Positions 17,605-26,367 of a stretch of 64,000 nt of DNA are shown one piece after another. The stretch is from the NCBI RefSeq assembly GCF_002386445.1, contig NZ_DGIR01000021.1:186001-250000 (forward strand), in the 5' to 3' direction. The notes below the pieces were generated by a model. The model saw only the letters and a list, made by a program, of their open reading frames with translations, ran no database searches and was not told where the DNA came from. The DNA is from Pseudomonas sp. UBA4617. Its GTDB lineage: Bacteria; Pseudomonadota; Gammaproteobacteria; Pseudomonadales; Pseudomonadaceae. The stretch's first letter is position 1. Each line of letters begins with the position of its first letter. The translations under genes were made by a program, and so were the position numbers.

Positions 17605-20432
17605 GCCAGGAACGCTACGGCATCCGCCGCTTCGCACTGCTCAACACCGCCGGCTACAGCCTTGGCCTGTTCCCGCTGGAACAGCCGCTGTCGGTCTACG
17701 GTGCCAACAACCTGGGTAAATCGGCGTCGATCAACGCCCTGCAGTTCCCGATCCTGGCACGCATGTCGGACATGAGCTTCGGCAAGTACAGCCTGGAGCA
17801 GTCGCGCCGCTTCTACTTCGCCAGCGACACCTCGTACATTCTCTGCGAGCTGAGCCTGCCCCACGGCCCGCACGTGATCGGCGTGGTCGGGCGTGGTCCG
17901 GGCGGCGGTTTCGGCCACCAGTTCTTCGCCTACAAAGGCGAACTGGACCTGGCCCACTACCAGAAGAACGACACCTGCCTGCGCCAGAAAGAGCTGTTCA
18001 CCAACCTCGAGCGCCTGGGCATCAAGGCCTATGAAGTGAAGCCGGACGAGTTGCGCCGGCTGCTGGTCGGCGGCCATACCTCGGTGCCGCTGGACCTGAC
18101 CATGATCCCGCTGCGCTCGACCAGCGAGCAAAGCCTGAAAACCTTCCGCGCACTGTTCATCAACCTGCTGCACATGCGCGAGATCACTGCCGCCAAGCTC
18201 AAGCAGCTGTTCCTCGACGCCTTCGAGCACAGCCTGCGCTCCGGCAGTGTCGACTACATCGCCGCGTGCGAAGAGGCCTTCCGCGACGTGCGCCGCATGG
18301 AACAGGACTACAACGCCCTGGTCGCCGCCGGCCCACTGGTCGAGGCGCTGGCCGGTGGTGTGGCGCAGCGTGACATCCTGCGCGGCAAGCTGCACCGCAT
18401 TTCGCCGGTGCTCGACACCCTGCTGGCGACCTGGCAGGAATACGCCATGGCGCGCAAGGAAGAACTGGTGATCCAGGCCGAGCACTATCGTGGCGAGCAG
18501 GACCGCCTGCAGAACGACCAGCGCGGCGGCACCCAGGAACTGATGCGCCTGGAGCGGGAAATCACCGGCATCCAGCGCTGGCTGGGCGAGCTGTCGGTGC
18601 TCAAGCACCGCTTTGCCCTGGTCGATGACGTCAAGGTCCTCGAACAGCAGTTGCTGGCGGCCAAGGACGCCCACGACGAACTGGCCGGCGCCCTGGCCCA
18701 GTCCCGGCAGTTCAGCGCCGAGGACCTGGACGAACGCGTACGCGACCTGGAAAAGCGCCTGAAGCAGGTACGCCAGCAGCTCGACCACGCCGACAACAAC
18801 AGCTACGCCCGCCTGCGCGAAGAGTTCTCGCAACAGGACGTCGACCGCCTGATGCGCCTGTTCAACGGGGCACTGTTCAGCCTGCCGCTGGGCGACCGGG
18901 GTATCGAGCTGGATGACAGCGACTTGTGGGTAAAATCGCTGGAAGCGGTGCTCGACGGCTTCAAGGGCGAGCGTTTCGAGGCGCCCGGCCTGTCCATCGA
19001 CCTGTCGCACATCGACCCGCCGGCGCTACAGGCCCTGGCCGACCGCGCCGCGCTGCGCGACCAGAAGGAGCGCCTGGAAAAAGAGCTCAAGCAGCTCAAG
19101 ACCCAGCAAGCCGTAGCCGCTGACCGCTCCGCATCCAAGGCCCAGACCGAAACCCTGTACCAGGAGGTGCTGGACGCGCAGAAAGCGCTGGAAGACTTCC
19201 GTCGCAGCGAAACCCTGGCCGCCGAAGAGCCCGAGAAACTGGAACAGCTGGCACAGCTGGAAGCCGCCCAGGACGAACTCAAGCGCTCCAGCGATGCCTT
19301 CACCGAACGCGTCCAGCAGCTGTCGGCCAAGCTGCAGCTGGTTGGCCGCCAGATCGGCGACCTCGAGGCCAAGCAGCGCACGCTGGAAGACGCCCTGCGC
19401 CGTCGCCAGCTGTTGCCGGCCGACCTGCCCTACGGCACGCCGTACATGGAGGCCATCGACGATTCGATGGACAACCTGCTGCCGCTGCTCAACGACTACC
19501 AGGACAGCTGGCAGAGCTTGCAGCGGGTGGACAACCAGATCGAGGCGCTGTACGCCCAGGTGCGCCTGAAAGGCGTGGCCAAGTTCGATAGCGAAGACGA
19601 CATGGAACGCCGCCTGCAGCTGCTGGTGAATGCCTACGCGCACCGCACCGACGAGGCCCTGACCCTGGCCAAGGCCCGCCGTGCCGCGGTCACCGACATC
19701 GCCCGGACGTTGCGCAACATCCGTAGCGACTACGACAGCCTCGAACATCAGCTGGCCCTGTTCAACCGCGAGATCAACCGCCGCCAGGTATCCAACCTGG
19801 AGAGCTTCCGCGTGGTGCTGGCGCCGAACAAGGAAGCGCTCAAGCACATCGACCAGATCATCCACAGCGCCGGCCAGTACGAAGAGGGCGAAACCCTGTC
19901 GGTGTTCGACCTGACCCAGAGCGCCGAGCAGGACAACAAGAACGAAGAGGCCAAGGAGTACCTGGCACGGCTGGTGGCGGCCAACCACAACCAGCTGGGC
20001 CTGAAGGACCTGTTCGAGCTGGCGTTCGAGATCACCAAGGTCAACGGCCAGCCGGTGATCCATGCCGACATCGACGGCGCGGCATCCAACGGCACCACCA
20101 TGACCATCAAGGCGCTGACCAACATGTACCTGTTGCTGCACCTGATGGACCGTGACCTGGCCGGGCGCATCCGCCTGCCGTACTACCTGGACGAAGCGGC
20201 GGACATCGACGAACGCAACCAGGCTGCGCTGCTGGAGACCAGCCTGCAGCTGGGTTTCGTGCCGATTCTGGCGAGCGTGAAGCCGCAGGTGTCGGCGCGC
20301 GTGGCAATCGACCTGGAAGGTGGCAGCGGGCCGAACGGCATCTACATTGACGAGGCAGACTGGAAGTACATCAGCCGTCGGGATGAGGTGAAGGCGGTTG
20401 TGCGCGAGGATCAGGCCGAGGAGTTGGCCTGA
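17601..20432 (+). CDS. mksB: MksB: SMC-like ATPase of the MksBEF condensin
   Basis: The 943-residue protein has an N-terminal ATP-binding half (Walker A GANNLGKSASIN near residue 34), two long coiled-coil arms (about 220-430 and 500-720) around a small hinge, and a C-terminal half with Walker B (YYLDEAADIDERNQ) and the T-rich signature region NGTTMTIKALTN. It is much shorter than MukB (1486) because of short arms, as is normal for MksB. No mksG nuclease gene follows; the next gene is on the other strand. This suggests a chromosome-organising condensin and not the plasmid-cutting four-gene version. Confidence 0.92.
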   Translation: MSQERYGIRRFALLNTAGYSLGLFPLEQPLSVYGANNLGKSASINALQFPILARMSDMSFGKYSLEQSRRFYFASDTSYILCELSLPHGPHVIGVVGRGPGGGFGHQFFAYKGELDLAHYQKNDTCLRQKELFTNLERLGIKAYEVKPDELRRLLVGGHTSVPLDLTMIPLRSTSEQSLKTFRALFINLLHMREITAAKLKQLFLDAFEHSLRSGSVDYIAACEEAFRDVRRMEQDYNALVAAGPLVEALAGGVAQRDILRGKLHRISPVLDTLLATWQEYAMARKEELVIQAEHYRGEQDRLQNDQRGGTQELMRLEREITGIQRWLGELSVLKHRFALVDDVKVLEQQLLAAKDAHDELAGALAQSRQFSAEDLDERVRDLEKRLKQVRQQLDHADNNSYARLREEFSQQDVDRLMRLFNGALFSLPLGDRGIELDDSDLWVKSLEAVLDGFKGERFEAPGLSIDLSHIDPPALQALADRAALRDQKERLEKELKQLKTQQAVAADRSASKAQTETLYQEVLDAQKALEDFRRSETLAAEEPEKLEQLAQLEAAQDELKRSSDAFTERVQQLSAKLQLVGRQIGDLEAKQRTLEDALRRRQLLPADLPYGTPYMEAIDDSMDNLLPLLNDYQDSWQSLQRVDNQIEALYAQVRLKGVAKFDSEDDMERRLQLLVNAYAHRTDEALTLAKARRAAVTDIARTLRNIRSDYDSLEHQLALFNREINRRQVSNLESFRVVLAPNKEALKHIDQIIHSAGQYEEGETLSVFDLTQSAEQDNKNEEAKEYLARLVAANHNQLGLKDLFELAFEITKVNGQPVIHADIDGAASNGTTMTIKALTNMYLLLHLMDRDLAGRIRLPYYLDEAADIDERNQAALLETSLQLGFVPILASVKPQVSARVAIDLEGGSGPNGIYIDEADWKYISRRDEVKAVVREDQAEELA

Positions 20433-20460
20433 CAGGAAGCATTGGGCCGCTTTGCGGCCC

Positions 20461-20545
20461 ATTCGCGGGTAAACCGCTCCCACAGGTGTTGTGCAAGCCT
20501 CAAGGGCAGTACAGTACCTGTGGGGGCGGGTTTACCCGCGAATGG
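20461..20545. repeat. Inverted pair of REP elements (BIME-like)
   Basis: Cgcgggtaaaccgctcccacagg at about 20464-20486 and its inverse cctgtgggggcgggtttacccgcg at about 20517-20540 face each other across 30 bases between the convergent mksB and creA genes. They can fold into a long hairpin. Confidence 0.75.
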
Positions 20546-20577
20546 AGGCCAAAGGCCTCCGGCGATCTAGCAGGTTG

Positions 20578-21033
20578 TCAGTGAGCCCAAGGCAGGATCG
20601 GTATCGCCGTCACCGCATTCTGCGGGCTGCCTTCGATCATGCGGTCGCTGTACACCAGGTACACCAAGGTATTGCGCTTCTTGTCCAGGAAGCGCACCAC
20701 CTGCATGGTCTTGAACACCAGCGAGGTGCGCTCCTTGAACACTTCCTCGCCATCCTTCAGCTCACCCTTGAAGTTGATCGGCCCCACCTGACGGCAGGCA
20801 ATCGACGCCTCGGCCCGGTCTTCCGCCAGCCCCAGCCCGCCCTTCACGCCGCCGGTCTTGGCCCGCGACAGGTAACAGGTCACACCCTCGACCTTGGGGT
20901 CGTCGAACGCCTCGACGACAATCCGGTCGTTCGGCCCGAGGAACTTGAACACGGTCGACACCTGGCCGATTTCCTCGGCTCCGGCCAGCATCGGCAAGGC
21001 CAATGCCGCCACGGCAATCATCCTTTTCAGCAC
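20578..21033 (-). CDS. creA: CreA-family periplasmic protein
   Basis: The 151-residue protein has a short signal peptide (MIAVAALALPMLAGA). The conserved CreA body follows (EEIGQVSTVFKFLGPNDRIVVEAFDDPKV, CYLSRAKTGG, ending near PILPWAH). The function is not established; members are conserved in proteobacteria and carry two Cys that may pair. I chose the GTG at 21033 because GGGAG lies six bases upstream. It sits 10 bases downstream of proB on the same strand, so it is probably co-transcribed. Confidence 0.85.
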   Translation of the reverse strand: MLKRMIAVAALALPMLAGAEEIGQVSTVFKFLGPNDRIVVEAFDDPKVEGVTCYLSRAKTGGVKGGLGLAEDRAEASIACRQVGPINFKGELKDGEEVFKERTSLVFKTMQVVRFLDKKRNTLVYLVYSDRMIEGSPQNAVTAIPILPWAH

Positions 21034-21043
21034 GTACGCTCCC

Positions 21044-22162
21044 TCAGACCAGAACCAGGTTGTCGCGGTGCACCAGCTCGGGCTCCGCGATGTAGCCGAG
21101 AATACCTTCGATGGCATCCGATGGCTGGCCGATGATCTTCTGCGCCTCCAGGGCGCTGTAGTTGGCCAGGCCACGCGCCACTTCATGGCCGTCCGGACCA
21201 ACACATACCACCATCTCGCCGCGGCGGAAGCTGCCTTGCACGGTCTTCACGCCGACCGGCAGCAGGCTCTTGTTGGCCTGGCGCAGGGCCTGCACCGCAC
21301 CCGCGTCCAGCACCAGGGTGCCACGGGTCTGCAGGTGGCCAGCCAGCCACTGCTTGCGCGCCGCGAGCATGCCGCGCTCTGGCGACAGCAGGGTACCCAG
21401 GCGCTCGCCGGCCTTGAGCCGGTCCAGCACACGCTCGATGCGGCCACCGATGATGATGGTATGGGCACCGGAACGGGCCGCCAGACGTGCGGCGCGCAGC
21501 TTGGTCTGCATGCCGCCACGGCCCAGCGCACCACCGGTGCTGCCAGCCACCGCATCCAGCGCCGGGTCGTCGGCGCGGGCTTCGTAGATCAGCTGGGCTT
21601 CGGGGTTGTTGCGCGGGTCGGCGTCGAACATGCCATCGCGGTCGGTGAGGATCACCAGCAGGTCGGCCTCGACCAGGTTGGCCACCAGCGCCGCCAGGGT
21701 GTCGTTGTCGCCGAAGCGGATCTCGTCGGTGACCACGGTGTCGTTTTCGTTGATTACCGGCACCACGCCCAGGTCAACCAGCGTGCGCAGGGTGCTGCGC
21801 GCGTTCAGGTAGCGCTTGCGGTCGGACAGGTCGTCATGGGTGAGGAGAATCTGCGCAGTGTGCTTGCCGTGCTCGCCGAAGCTCGATTCCCAAGCCTGTA
21901 CCAGGCGCATCTGGCCAATCGAGGCGGCCGCCTGCAGCTCGTTCATCGCACTCGGTCGCGAAGTCCAGCCCAGCTGGCTCATGCCGGCAGCCACGGCCCC
22001 GGAGGAGACCAGAACCAACTCCACGCCTGCCTCACGCAGCGCAACCATCTGCTTGACCCAAACGGCCATGGCACCGCGGTCGAGACCCTTGCCATCGGCG
22101 GTCAGCAGAGCACTGCCAATCTTCACGACCCAGCGCCTGGCGCCCGTCACCTTGCTTCGCAT
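21044..22162 (-). CDS. proB: ProB: glutamate 5-kinase
   Basis: The 372-residue enzyme phosphorylates glutamate in the first step of proline synthesis. The amino-acid-kinase domain (VVKIGSALLT, SSGAVAAGM, NENDTV, FGDNDTLAALVA, TDRDGMFDADPR) is followed by a C-terminal PUA domain from about residue 275. The ATG at 22162 matches the usual length. It follows obg with a strong terminator in between, then leads into creA. The obg-proB neighbourhood is the standard gamma-proteobacterial arrangement. Confidence 0.95.
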   Translation of the reverse strand: MRSKVTGARRWVVKIGSALLTADGKGLDRGAMAVWVKQMVALREAGVELVLVSSGAVAAGMSQLGWTSRPSAMNELQAAASIGQMRLVQAWESSFGEHGKHTAQILLTHDDLSDRKRYLNARSTLRTLVDLGVVPVINENDTVVTDEIRFGDNDTLAALVANLVEADLLVILTDRDGMFDADPRNNPEAQLIYEARADDPALDAVAGSTGGALGRGGMQTKLRAARLAARSGAHTIIIGGRIERVLDRLKAGERLGTLLSPERGMLAARKQWLAGHLQTRGTLVLDAGAVQALRQANKSLLPVGVKTVQGSFRRGEMVVCVGPDGHEVARGLANYSALEAQKIIGQPSDAIEGILGYIAEPELVHRDNLVLV

Positions 22163-22203
22163 CTTCTTCCAACCTATGTCGAATCTGTAGATACCGTGGA
22201 TAC

Positions 22204-22231
22204 AAAAACGCCGCTCCCGAGAGCGGCGTTT
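22204..22231 (-). terminator. Intrinsic terminator after obg
   Basis: Read on the minus strand, AACGCCGCTC-tcgg-GAGCGGCGTT is followed by a T run. It lies between obg and proB, so proB probably has its own promoter or depends on read-through. Confidence 0.8.
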
Positions 22232-22247
22232 AGTGTACTGCAACCGG

Positions 22248-23474
22248 TCAGTCGCGCACGTAAATGATTTCCGGGCCGTCTTCGTCGTCCTCGAAATCAT
22301 CGTCCCAACCGTCATCGTCGCCGATGTCGTGCACGCTCTTGACGCCAGTCCGACGCAGGGTGCGCGCGTCGTCCAGGGCCTGCAGCTGGGCACGCGCCTC
22401 GTCTTCGATGCGCTGGTCGAGGTCGGCCAGCTCTTCGGCATAGACCGGGTCATTGGCCAGGCGGTCGGCGCGATCTTCAAGGTAGCGCATCAGGTCGTGG
22501 CTGAGCTTCTCGGTGCCCTGCTTGGCGATGGCCGAAATCACATAGACCGGGCCTTCCCACTGCAGGCGCTCGACCACTTCCTTGACGCGCTCGTCGCGCT
22601 CGTCATCCATGAGCATGTCGGCCTTGTTCAGCACCAGCCAGCGCTCGCGCTCGGCCAGCGACGGGCTGAACTGGGTCAGCTCGTTGATGATGACTTCGGC
22701 AGCATCGGCCGGGCTGCTGCCGTCCAGCGGCGCCATGTCCACCAGGTGCAGCAGCACGCGGGTACGCGCCAGGTGCTTGAGGAAGCGGATACCCAGGCCG
22801 GCACCTTCGGAAGCGCCTTCGATCAGGCCGGGAATGTCGGCGATGACAAAGCTTTTCCAGCGGTCGACGCTGACCACGCCGAGGTTCGGTACCAAGGTGG
22901 TGAACGGGTAGTCGGCCACTTTCGGCTTGGCCGCCGAAACCGAGCGGATGAAGGTGCTCTTGCCGGCGTTCGGCAAGCCCAGCAGGCCGACGTCGGCCAG
23001 CACTTTCATTTCCATCTTCAGGTCGCGCTGCTCACCCGGCTTGCCTGGGGTGGTCTGGCGCGGGGCACGGTTGGTGCTGGACTTGAAACGGGTGTTGCCC
23101 AGGCCGTGCCAGCCGCCCTGGGCGACCATCAGCTTCTGCCCCGGGGTCACCAGGTCACCGATCACCTCCTGGGTGGAAGCGTCGATCACGGTGGTGCCGA
23201 CCGGCACGCGCAGGAACAGGTCGTCGCCCTTCTTGCCGGTGCAATCGGTACTGCCACCGTTGGCGCCACGCTGGGCCTCGTGGTGACGGGTATAGCGATA
23301 GTCGACCAGGGTGTTGAGGTTTTCGTCGGCGACCATGTACACCGAGCCGCCATCGCCACCATCACCGCCGTTGGGACCACCGTTCTCGATGAACTTCTCG
23401 CGACGGAAGCTCATGCAACCGTTGCCACCGTCACCGGCCTTGACCCGAATGGATACTTCGTCAACAAACTTCAT
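22248..23474 (-). CDS. obg: Obg/CgtA GTPase
   Basis: The 408-residue GTPase is involved in late assembly of the 50S subunit and in stress control. The Gly-rich OBG fold (VRVKAGDGGNGCMSF, GGPNGGDGGDGG) covers about 1-160, and the G domain has GLPNAGKST, FTTLVPNLG and DIPGLIEGASEGAGLG. An acidic C-terminal tail (DDDGWDDDFEDDEDG) is present as in other pseudomonads. It lies downstream of rplU-rpmA in the usual order, separated by a 188-base gap with a terminator and an inverted repeat. Confidence 0.96.
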   Translation of the reverse strand: MKFVDEVSIRVKAGDGGNGCMSFRREKFIENGGPNGGDGGDGGSVYMVADENLNTLVDYRYTRHHEAQRGANGGSTDCTGKKGDDLFLRVPVGTTVIDASTQEVIGDLVTPGQKLMVAQGGWHGLGNTRFKSSTNRAPRQTTPGKPGEQRDLKMEMKVLADVGLLGLPNAGKSTFIRSVSAAKPKVADYPFTTLVPNLGVVSVDRWKSFVIADIPGLIEGASEGAGLGIRFLKHLARTRVLLHLVDMAPLDGSSPADAAEVIINELTQFSPSLAERERWLVLNKADMLMDDERDERVKEVVERLQWEGPVYVISAIAKQGTEKLSHDLMRYLEDRADRLANDPVYAEELADLDQRIEDEARAQLQALDDARTLRRTGVKSVHDIGDDDGWDDDFEDDEDGPEIIYVRD

Positions 23475-23520
23475 TCAAAACCGCCTCTCGCCTTCCGACG
23501 AGCTGAATACTGATAAACCT

Positions 23521-23608
23521 GAGGCTCTTGCAAAAATGAGCGCGGCGGCCCCGTACGACCGTAGAAACCCACGCCGGCAGCCCATACAAACAGCTTTGCA
23601 AGAGGCTC
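23521..23608. repeat. Inverted-repeat element, MITE-like
   Basis: The ends CTCTTGCAAA (23525-23534) and TTTGCAAGAG (23595-23604) are perfect 10-base inverted arms around about 60 bases. GAGGCTC occurs at both outer edges in direct orientation. The element sits between rpmA and obg. It could be a small non-autonomous transposable element or a structured leader of obg; no coding content is seen. Confidence 0.4.
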
Positions 23609-23617
23609 ACCACAAAC

Positions 23618-23647
23618 GAAAAAGCCCCGTCGCATGACGGGGCTTCT
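23618..23647 (-). terminator. Intrinsic terminator after rpmA
   Basis: Minus-strand AGCCCCGTC-atgc-GACGGGGCT with a following T run lies just downstream of rpmA. Confidence 0.8.
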
Positions 23648-23662
23648 GGAGCGACGTCGCGA

Positions 23663-23920
23663 TTAAGCTGCGACGATGCTCACGTAACGGCGGTTGAACT
23701 CGCCTTTCTTCTCGAACTTGATCACGCCTTCGATCTTGGCGAACAGGGTGTGATCCTTGCCCATACCAACACCGTAGCCGGCGTGGAATTCGGTGCCGCG
23801 CTGGCGGACGATGATGTTGCCTGGCTTGATAACCTGGCCGCCATACATCTTCACGCCAAGGCGTTTCGATTCTGAGTCGCGACCGTTACGAGTACTACCA
23901 CCAGCCTTCTTGTGAGCCAT
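23663..23920 (-). CDS. rpmA: Ribosomal protein L27
   Basis: This 85-residue bL27 begins MAHKKAGGSTRNGRDSESKR. Its flexible N-terminal arm reaches the peptidyl-transferase centre of the 50S subunit. The GNIIVRQRGTEFHAG core is intact. It follows rplU by 38 bases in the conserved rplU-rpmA operon. Confidence 0.98.
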   Translation of the reverse strand: MAHKKAGGSTRNGRDSESKRLGVKMYGGQVIKPGNIIVRQRGTEFHAGYGVGMGKDHTLFAKIEGVIKFEKKGEFNRRYVSIVAA

Positions 23921-23958
23921 GGTTCAATTCTCCAAATAAATTCAGGGGATCTAGGGGA

Positions 23959-24273
23959 TTAAGCCTGGATACCGGTGATTTTGATCTCGGTGAACCACTG
24001 GCGGTGGCCCATGCGCTTCATGTGGTGCTTACGACGACGGAACTTGATGATGCGAACCTTGTCGTGGCGGCCTTGCGAAACGACTTCGGCCACTACTTTA
24101 GCGCCAGCAACAACTGGAGCACCGATGGTGACTTCTTCACCGTTGGCGACCAGCAGAACGCGATCGAAGGTCACGGATTCGCCAGTGGCGACTTCCAGTT
24201 TTTCGATCTTGAGGAATTCACCTTCAGCGACTTTGTACTGCTTGCCGCCGGTAACGATTACTGCGTAAGACAT
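23959..24273 (-). CDS. rplU: Ribosomal protein L21
   Basis: This 104-residue bL21 begins MSYAVIVTGGKQYKV and has the C-terminal RRRKHHMKRMGHRQWFT basic segment that binds 23S rRNA. The ATG at 24273 is the standard start; the longer open frame is leader DNA. A consensus-like promoter lies upstream at 24404-24432, leaving about a 125-base leader that may carry regulation. Confidence 0.98.
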   Translation of the reverse strand: MSYAVIVTGGKQYKVAEGEFLKIEKLEVATGESVTFDRVLLVANGEEVTIGAPVVAGAKVVAEVVSQGRHDKVRIIKFRRRKHHMKRMGHRQWFTEIKITGIQA

Positions 24274-24403
24274 GGTATTTCTCCGATAATCCTGCTCACC
24301 CAGCGCTTTATATGATGAGTATTGGCTGGCATGGCTGCACAGGGCTGGAACGGCCCGGTGCAATTGCGTAAGGCAGGTGCTGCCCAGGAAGTTAGGGTGC
24401 GCG

Positions 24404-24432
24404 ATTGTACGCAACCGCGGTTTTGCTTGCAA
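24404..24432 (-). promoter_or_regulatory. Sigma-70-type promoter of rplU-rpmA
   Basis: On the minus strand TTGCAA is followed after 17 bases by TACAAT, matching a strong housekeeping promoter. It is back-to-back with the ispB promoter. Confidence 0.75.
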
Positions 24433-24462
24433 GTCCCGCCCCCGGGCAGGCGGCACCGCGCC

Positions 24463-24491
24463 TTGACACACCGGGACCCGCGACCTAGCAT
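24463..24491 (+). promoter_or_regulatory. Sigma-70-type promoter of ispB
   Basis: TTGACA at 24463 is followed after 17 bases by TAGCAT at 24486, 26 bases before the ispB ATG. Confidence 0.7.
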
Positions 24492-24517
24492 GCCGCGCAA
24501 CCTCACTGGAGCAGCCG

Positions 24518-25486
24518 ATGCAACCCCAAGCCTTCTACCGAGCGGTGGCTGATGATTTCAGCGCCGTCGACGAGATCATCAAGAAGCAGCTGACCTCGCG
24601 CGTGCCGCTGGTATCGAAGATCGGCGACTATATCACGTCCGCCGGTGGCAAGCGCCTGCGCCCGCTGCTGGTCCTGCTGTGCGGCAAGGCCCTGGGCCGC
24701 GAAGGCGACGACCTGCGCCTGCTGGCCGCCACCATCGAGTTCCTGCACACCGCCACCCTGCTGCACGACGACGTGGTCGACATGTCCGGCATGCGCCGCG
24801 GCCGCTCCACCGCCAATGCCTTGTGGGGCAATGCGCCGAGCGTGCTGGTGGGCGACTTCCTCTATTCGCGCTCGTTCGAGATGATGGTCGAGCTGGGCTC
24901 GATGCCGGTCATGCAGATCCTGTCCAAGGCCACCCGGGTAATTGCCGAGGGTGAAGTGCTGCAGCTGTCGCGGGTACGCGACGCCAGTACCACCGAGGAA
25001 GTCTACATGGAGGTCATCCGCGGCAAGACCGCGATGCTGTTCGAGGCTTCGACCCACAGCGCCGCCGCGCTGGCCGATGCCAGCGACGAGCAGCGCGAGG
25101 CCCTGCGCACCTTCGGCGACCACCTGGGCGTGGCCTTCCAGCTGGTTGACGACCTGCTGGACTACAAGGGCGACTCGCAGACCCTGGGCAAAAACGTCGG
25201 CGACGACCTGGCCGAAGGCAAACCTACCCTGCCGCTGATCTACACCATGCGCGAAGGCACCGCCGAACAGGCTGCACTGGTGCGCCAGGCGATCCAGAAG
25301 GGTGGCCTGGAAGACCTTGAGCAGATTCGCGTGGCGGTCGAGGCATCCGGCGCCCTGAACTACACCGCCGAGCTGGCGCGCGACTACGTCAAGCGTGCCA
25401 TCGAGTGCCTGGAAGTACTGCCGGCCACTGAATACCGTGAAGCGCTGGTCGAGTTGAGCGAGTTTGCCGTAGCGCGTACTCACTGA
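24518..25486 (+). CDS. ispB: IspB: all-trans polyprenyl diphosphate synthase
   Basis: The 322-residue enzyme extends farnesyl diphosphate with isopentenyl units to build the ubiquinone side chain. Both Asp-rich metal motifs are present (LLHDDVVDMSGMRRG and LVDDLLDYKGD), with the GGKRLRPLL substrate-binding segment. It is divergent from rplU, the usual position in gamma-proteobacteria. Side-chain length cannot be read from sequence; pseudomonads usually carry ubiquinone-9. Confidence 0.94.
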   Translation: MQPQAFYRAVADDFSAVDEIIKKQLTSRVPLVSKIGDYITSAGGKRLRPLLVLLCGKALGREGDDLRLLAATIEFLHTATLLHDDVVDMSGMRRGRSTANALWGNAPSVLVGDFLYSRSFEMMVELGSMPVMQILSKATRVIAEGEVLQLSRVRDASTTEEVYMEVIRGKTAMLFEASTHSAAALADASDEQREALRTFGDHLGVAFQLVDDLLDYKGDSQTLGKNVGDDLAEGKPTLPLIYTMREGTAEQAALVRQAIQKGGLEDLEQIRVAVEASGALNYTAELARDYVKRAIECLEVLPATEYREALVELSEFAVARTH

Positions 25487-25502
25487 TAGATCGCGTCAAT
25501 GC

Positions 25503-25532
25503 CGTTCGCGGGGCACGCCCGCGAACGCTTTT
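25503..25532 (+). terminator. Intrinsic terminator after ispB
   Basis: GTTCGCGGG-gcacg-CCCGCGAAC is followed by CTTTT, 17 bases after the ispB stop. Confidence 0.75.
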
Positions 25533-25608
25533 GTCCGGACATAATCCCTTCTGCAACAATACCTCTTACAATGTCGGGCTTTTATCGCCTGTCTGTTGAG
25601 GAACCGAA

Positions 25609-25950
25609 GTGAGCACTCTGCCACCCTGCCCGAAATGCAACTCCGAATACACCTACGAGGATGGCACCCAGCTGATCTGCCCTGAATGCGCCCACGAATG
25701 GTCGGCCAGCGGCGATGCCGAGGCAGCCAGCGACGAGGTGGTGAAGAAGGACTCGGTCGGCAACATCCTGCAGGACGGCGATACCGTCACCGTGATCAAG
25801 GACCTCAAGGTCAAAGGCTCTTCCCTGGTGGTCAAGGTCGGCACCAAGGTCAAGAACATCCGCCTGTGCGATGGCGACCACGACATCGACTGCAAAATCG
25901 ACGGCATCGGCGCCATGAAGTTGAAGTCCGAGTTCGTGCGTAAAGTCTGA
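25609..25950 (+). CDS. yjdM: YjdM/PhnA-family zinc-ribbon protein
   Basis: The 113-residue protein starts with GTG after GAGGAACC. The N-terminal zinc ribbon has CPKC and CPEC pairs, followed by the YjdM domain (VVKKDSVGNILQDGDTVTVIKDLKVKG). The old name PhnA is misleading, as it does not cleave phosphonoacetate. The role is not established; it is a small soluble protein. Confidence 0.88.
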   Translation: MSTLPPCPKCNSEYTYEDGTQLICPECAHEWSASGDAEAASDEVVKKDSVGNILQDGDTVTVIKDLKVKGSSLVVKVGTKVKNIRLCDGDHDIDCKIDGIGAMKLKSEFVRKV

Positions 25951-25985
25951 TAACGCAAAAACCGCCAATTGGCGCTTGCTATTTA

Positions 25986-26004
25986 GATAATAAGAATTAT
26001 TCTC
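25986..26004 (+). promoter_or_regulatory. Fur box upstream of the small gene at 26034
   Basis: GATAATAAGAATTATTCTC matches the 19-base Fur consensus GATAATGATAATCATTATC at 15 positions by my count. It is 29 bases before the ATG, within the expected promoter. Confidence 0.75.
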
Positions 26005-26033
26005 ATTGGAGCCGCTATCCAAGGAGAATAGCC

Positions 26034-26279
26034 ATGACTTATCTGATCGACGCCTGGCTGGACCGCCCACACCCCTACCTGCGCATCCTTCATCGGGAAA
26101 CCGGCGAAGTGTGCGCGGTGCTTGAACAAGAAGCGCTCGACGAGCTGCGTGACCAGGGCGACCTGGACATGAGCGGGCTGAACTCGAGTGAACCGGGGGT
26201 GCTCAAGGAGCTGGTGCGCAACCTGTTTCTGTTCTGCTATGCGCGGGCATTGCGCCCTGGGGGAACAGACTGGAATTGA
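26034..26279 (+). CDS. Small conserved protein, probably iron-starvation induced (PA4570-like)
   Basis: The 81-residue soluble protein begins MTYLIDAWLDRPHPYLRILH and has a strong ribosome site (AAGGAG). It has no recognisable domain. Its position between ispB/yjdM and fklB matches PA4570 of P. aeruginosa, which I recall as an iron-repressed gene. The Fur box directly upstream supports the same control here. It may be transcribed alone: the following gene is on the other strand and REP-like sequence lies at 26285-26340. Confidence 0.8.
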   Translation: MTYLIDAWLDRPHPYLRILHRETGEVCAVLEQEALDELRDQGDLDMSGLNSSEPGVLKELVRNLFLFCYARALRPGGTDWN

Positions 26280-26367
26280 CGAACCTGGCGAGGGCTTCGC
26301 CCTCGATCGCGACACAAGGCCGCTTCTACAGGACAACGCATATCCCTGTAGAGCGGCCTCAGCGGTA

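Noticed and set aside
17355..20483. Long antisense frames across mksE and mksB
   Set aside because: They follow the codon bias of the sense genes and give Gln/His/Val-rich nonsense.
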